Assembly: GCA_945622055.1 (NCBI GenBank)
Contig: CALZBV010000126.1
Coordinates: 1 to 7,256 of the forward strand
DNA from: an uncultured Clostridia bacterium
Lineage (GTDB): Bacteria > Bacillota > Clostridia > Lachnospirales > Lachnospiraceae
Direction of reading: 5' to 3'
DNA length: 7,256 bases
The notes beneath the pieces are model-generated. The model did not search any database and had not been told where the DNA came from. It saw only the letters and a program-made list of their open reading frames with translations. Both the position numbers and the translations under genes were made by a program. This document shows positions 6,024-7,256 of the stretch, in pieces; the stretch's first letter is position 1, and each line of letters begins with the position of its first letter.

Positions 6024-6245
6024 TTACCGGTGTTCGATAACCGGGCGATCGGTCAGATACAGATAAAATGTCAGAAGGTATAGACCGCTTAAGCCTACCA
6101 AGGCATAAACGATTCTGGAAAACCAAGACATTGTACCGAACAAAAATGCAACCAGATCAAAGTCGAAGAATCCGATCAGTCCCCTGTTAACGGCTCCGAT
6201 AATTGCAATCGTAAGAGTAATTGCATCCAAAGCTTTACTTCTCAT
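6024..6245 (-). CDS. DUF378 family small membrane protein
   Basis: The protein has 73 residues and two membrane helices (about 8-27 and 42-63). The linking signature GAVNRGLIGFFDFDLVAFLF matches the DUF378 consensus, usually NWGL-x-G-x-F-x-FDLVA, with Trp replaced here by Arg. SRIVYALVGLSGLY in the second helix is also typical. The start codon is at 6243-6245, and GGAGGT lies 5 nt ahead (complement of 6251-6256). The function of the family is unknown. The gene stands alone on the minus strand, convergent with the argS operon and divergent from the GntR operon. I could not find a convincing promoter in the 100 bp upstream. Confidence 0.88.
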   Translation of the reverse strand: MRSKALDAITLTIAIIGAVNRGLIGFFDFDLVAFLFGTMSWFSRIVYALVGLSGLYLLTFYLYLTDRPVIEHR

Positions 6246-6360
6246 GGGTTACCTCCGTAATCTGCCGCCTGGCGACAGCTTCTTTGCCAAATGATTTCGT
6301 TACAGAAATAGTGTGCTTAACTTAGAAAAAAGTAGTCTGGTAAATTATTCAAAATAGTTA

Positions 6361-6389
6361 TTGACAAAAATAATAAAGTAGTGTACTAT
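6361..6389 (+). promoter_or_regulatory. Consensus promoter of the GntR-ABC operon
   Basis: TTGACA (6361-6366), a perfect -35 box, and TACTAT (6384-6389) are separated by 17 bp. The start would be near 6396. This is the strongest promoter in the window, as expected for one held down by a repressor. Confidence 0.82.
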
Positions 6390-6404
6390 GTAACTAGGTC
6401 ACTA
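6379..6404 (+). promoter_or_regulatory. 26-bp palindromic operator, probably for the GntR/YtrA repressor
   Basis: The dyad reads TAGTG-N2-CTA-N2-TA-N2-TAG-N2-CACTA: 18 of 26 positions are symmetric. It covers the whole -10 box and the predicted start site, so a bound dimer would block RNA polymerase. The GTG-N16-CAC spacing agrees with what I recall for operators of YtrA-type GntR regulators. It lies 21 bp before the repressor's own start codon, indicating autoregulation. Confidence 0.72.
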
Positions 6405-6412
6405 ATACGGAA

Positions 6413-6418
6413 AGGAGG
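6413..6418 (+). promoter_or_regulatory. Ribosome binding site that decides the GntR start
   Basis: The run here ends in GGAGG (6414-6418) and directly abuts the ATG at 6419, leaving no spacer. The in-frame ATG at 6425 is 6 nt away and is the likely start. Confidence 0.75.
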
Positions 6419-6424
6419 ATGTGC

Positions 6425-6796
6425 ATGGAGTTTGAGAATAACTTGCCGATTTATCTTCAGGTAGTCGAGGAAATCAAAAGACTGTTGTTAAACGGGGAAT
6501 TGAAAACCGGGGAGAAGCTTTGGTCTGCAAGAGATATGGCGATTCGGTATAAGATTAATCCGAACACGGCTGCCAGAGTTTATAAGGAGCTGGAGCAGGA
6601 GGAGCTTTGTTTTACAAAGCGTGGAATGGGAACCTATCTTACAGAAGACAAGACAGTTGTAGAACGACTGAGAAGGGAACGTGCGGAAGCATTGTGTACT
6701 AATTTCGTGAAGGGGTTCCAAAATCTTGGCTTTTCTTCGGAAGAGATGAGAGTATATTTTGAACAGGCAGTGACTGCGATTTGTGAGGAAGAATAG
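6425..6796 (+). CDS. GntR family transcriptional regulator, YtrA subfamily
   Basis: The protein has 123 residues. The winged helix-turn-helix domain covers about residues 7-72: PIYLQVVEEIKRLL, then GEKLWSARDMA, the recognition helix INPNTAARVYKELEQEEL, and a wing ending KRGMGTYL. The short tail of about 50 residues, with no ligand domain of the FadR or UbiC kind, is typical of the YtrA group, whose members repress the ABC transporter genes next to them. The 9-nt gap to the ABC ATPase gene and the palindrome over the promoter fit that role. One oddity is Trp33, where the family nearly always has Pro (LPS-x-R). The inducer cannot be told from sequence; relatives often respond to cell-wall antibiotics. 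Confidence 0.93.
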   Translation: MEFENNLPIYLQVVEEIKRLLLNGELKTGEKLWSARDMAIRYKINPNTAARVYKELEQEELCFTKRGMGTYLTEDKTVVERLRRERAEALCTNFVKGFQNLGFSSEEMRVYFEQAVTAICEEE

Positions 6797-6805
6797 GAGG
6801 ATATT

Positions 6806-7256
6806 ATGGTAGAGGCTAAAATGGCAGGGAAAAAGTATTTCAGGAAGCAGGCAGTAAGGGAGGTTAATCTTGTACTTGAAGAGGGAAAGATTTATGCGAT
6901 GCTTGGACCGAACGGGAGCGGAAAGACCACGTTTATGAAGATGGTGGCAGGACTCGTAAAACCGACCAGCGGAATTATTTGTTATAATGGCCGGGAAATC
7001 GGTATGGAATCCAAAAAGGACATTGCGTATATGTCAACCGAGCCATTCTTTTACAGCTATATGACAGTAAAGGACGTTGGAACATATTTTGCGGATTTCT
7101 TTCCGGATTTTTCAAAGGAACGGTATAAGGAGCTGATAGACCGGATGGGCCTTAATATGACCGATAAGGCAAAGGAGCTTTCCTCCGGACTTGCCGCAAA
7201 GCTTAAGCTTGCAGCAACTCTTGCAAGAGATGCACAGCTGTATATGCTTGATGAAC
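6806..7256 (+). CDS. ABC transporter ATP-binding protein, YtrB-like (partial, 3' end missing)
   Basis: The first 150 residues are present, and the frame is open at the window end. An aromatic A-loop residue is likely Tyr11. Walker A is GPNGSGKT (34-41). The Q-loop position reads AYMSTEPFFYSYMTV, with Glu79 in place of Gln. The signature is LSSGLAAKLKLA (125-136) rather than LSGGQ. Walker B starts LYMLDE (145-150), where the window cuts off. These variants are common in the YtrB/BcrA-type exporters that sit behind YtrA regulators, so the enzyme need not be inactive. AGGAGG at 6795-6800 overlaps the stop codon of the GntR gene and lies 5 nt before the ATG. The membrane subunit is expected downstream. 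Confidence 0.93.
   Translation, partial: MVEAKMAGKKYFRKQAVREVNLVLEEGKIYAMLGPNGSGKTTFMKMVAGLVKPTSGIICYNGREIGMESKKDIAYMSTEPFFYSYMTVKDVGTYFADFFPDFSKERYKELIDRMGLNMTDKAKELSSGLAAKLKLAATLARDAQLYMLDE

Noticed and set aside
1..7256. CRISPR array, insertion sequence, tRNA or rRNA gene
   Set aside because: I found no spaced repeats, transposase motifs, terminal inverted repeats, or tRNA-like cloverleaf in any gap between genes.

Overview
The window looks like a chromosomal stretch from a low-to-moderate GC Clostridia genome, most likely Lachnospiraceae. This is an inference from the protein families, the strong AGGAGG-type ribosome binding sites and the overall gene style; no rRNA or other taxonomic marker is present. 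No mobile element, CRISPR array or RNA gene was found. It reads as ordinary housekeeping DNA with a few poorly characterised membrane proteins.

Layout. (1) Positions 1-129 hold the last 42 codons of a type III glutamine synthetase, followed by a clear terminator (136-170). (2) Positions 231-1466 are a small envelope-type unit: a good promoter, a membrane-anchored DUF4097 repeat protein whose reading frame is broken near position 510, then a PspC-domain protein, then a strong terminator. This pair resembles the yvlB-yvlC pair of Bacillus. (3) Positions 1479-6021 form one apparent operon: promoter, argS (arginyl-tRNA synthetase), a DUF815 AAA+ ATPase, an SH3b/transmembrane protein with a Tudor-like C-terminus, and a small FeoB-associated Cys-rich protein. 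Gaps are 27, 36 and 1 nt, and the operon ends at a strong hairpin terminator. (4) A small DUF378 membrane protein lies on the minus strand (6024-6245). (5) Divergent from it, 6361-7256 starts a YtrA-type GntR repressor plus ABC transporter operon. Its consensus promoter is overlapped by a 26-bp palindrome that is very probably the repressor's operator. The ABC ATPase gene runs off the window.

How the parts work together. Region 2 is probably an envelope-stress or membrane-status unit. Region 3 joins a translation enzyme to three genes of unknown or loosely known role. Its most unusual member is the bitopic protein, with an outside SH3b domain and an inside PcrA/CarD-like Tudor fold candidate. 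Region 5 is a self-regulated transporter cassette of the kind often induced by cell-wall-active compounds. The best leads for something undescribed are the SH3b-TM-Tudor protein and the frameshifted DUF4097 repeat protein. I did not see a wholly new multi-gene system that I could defend.
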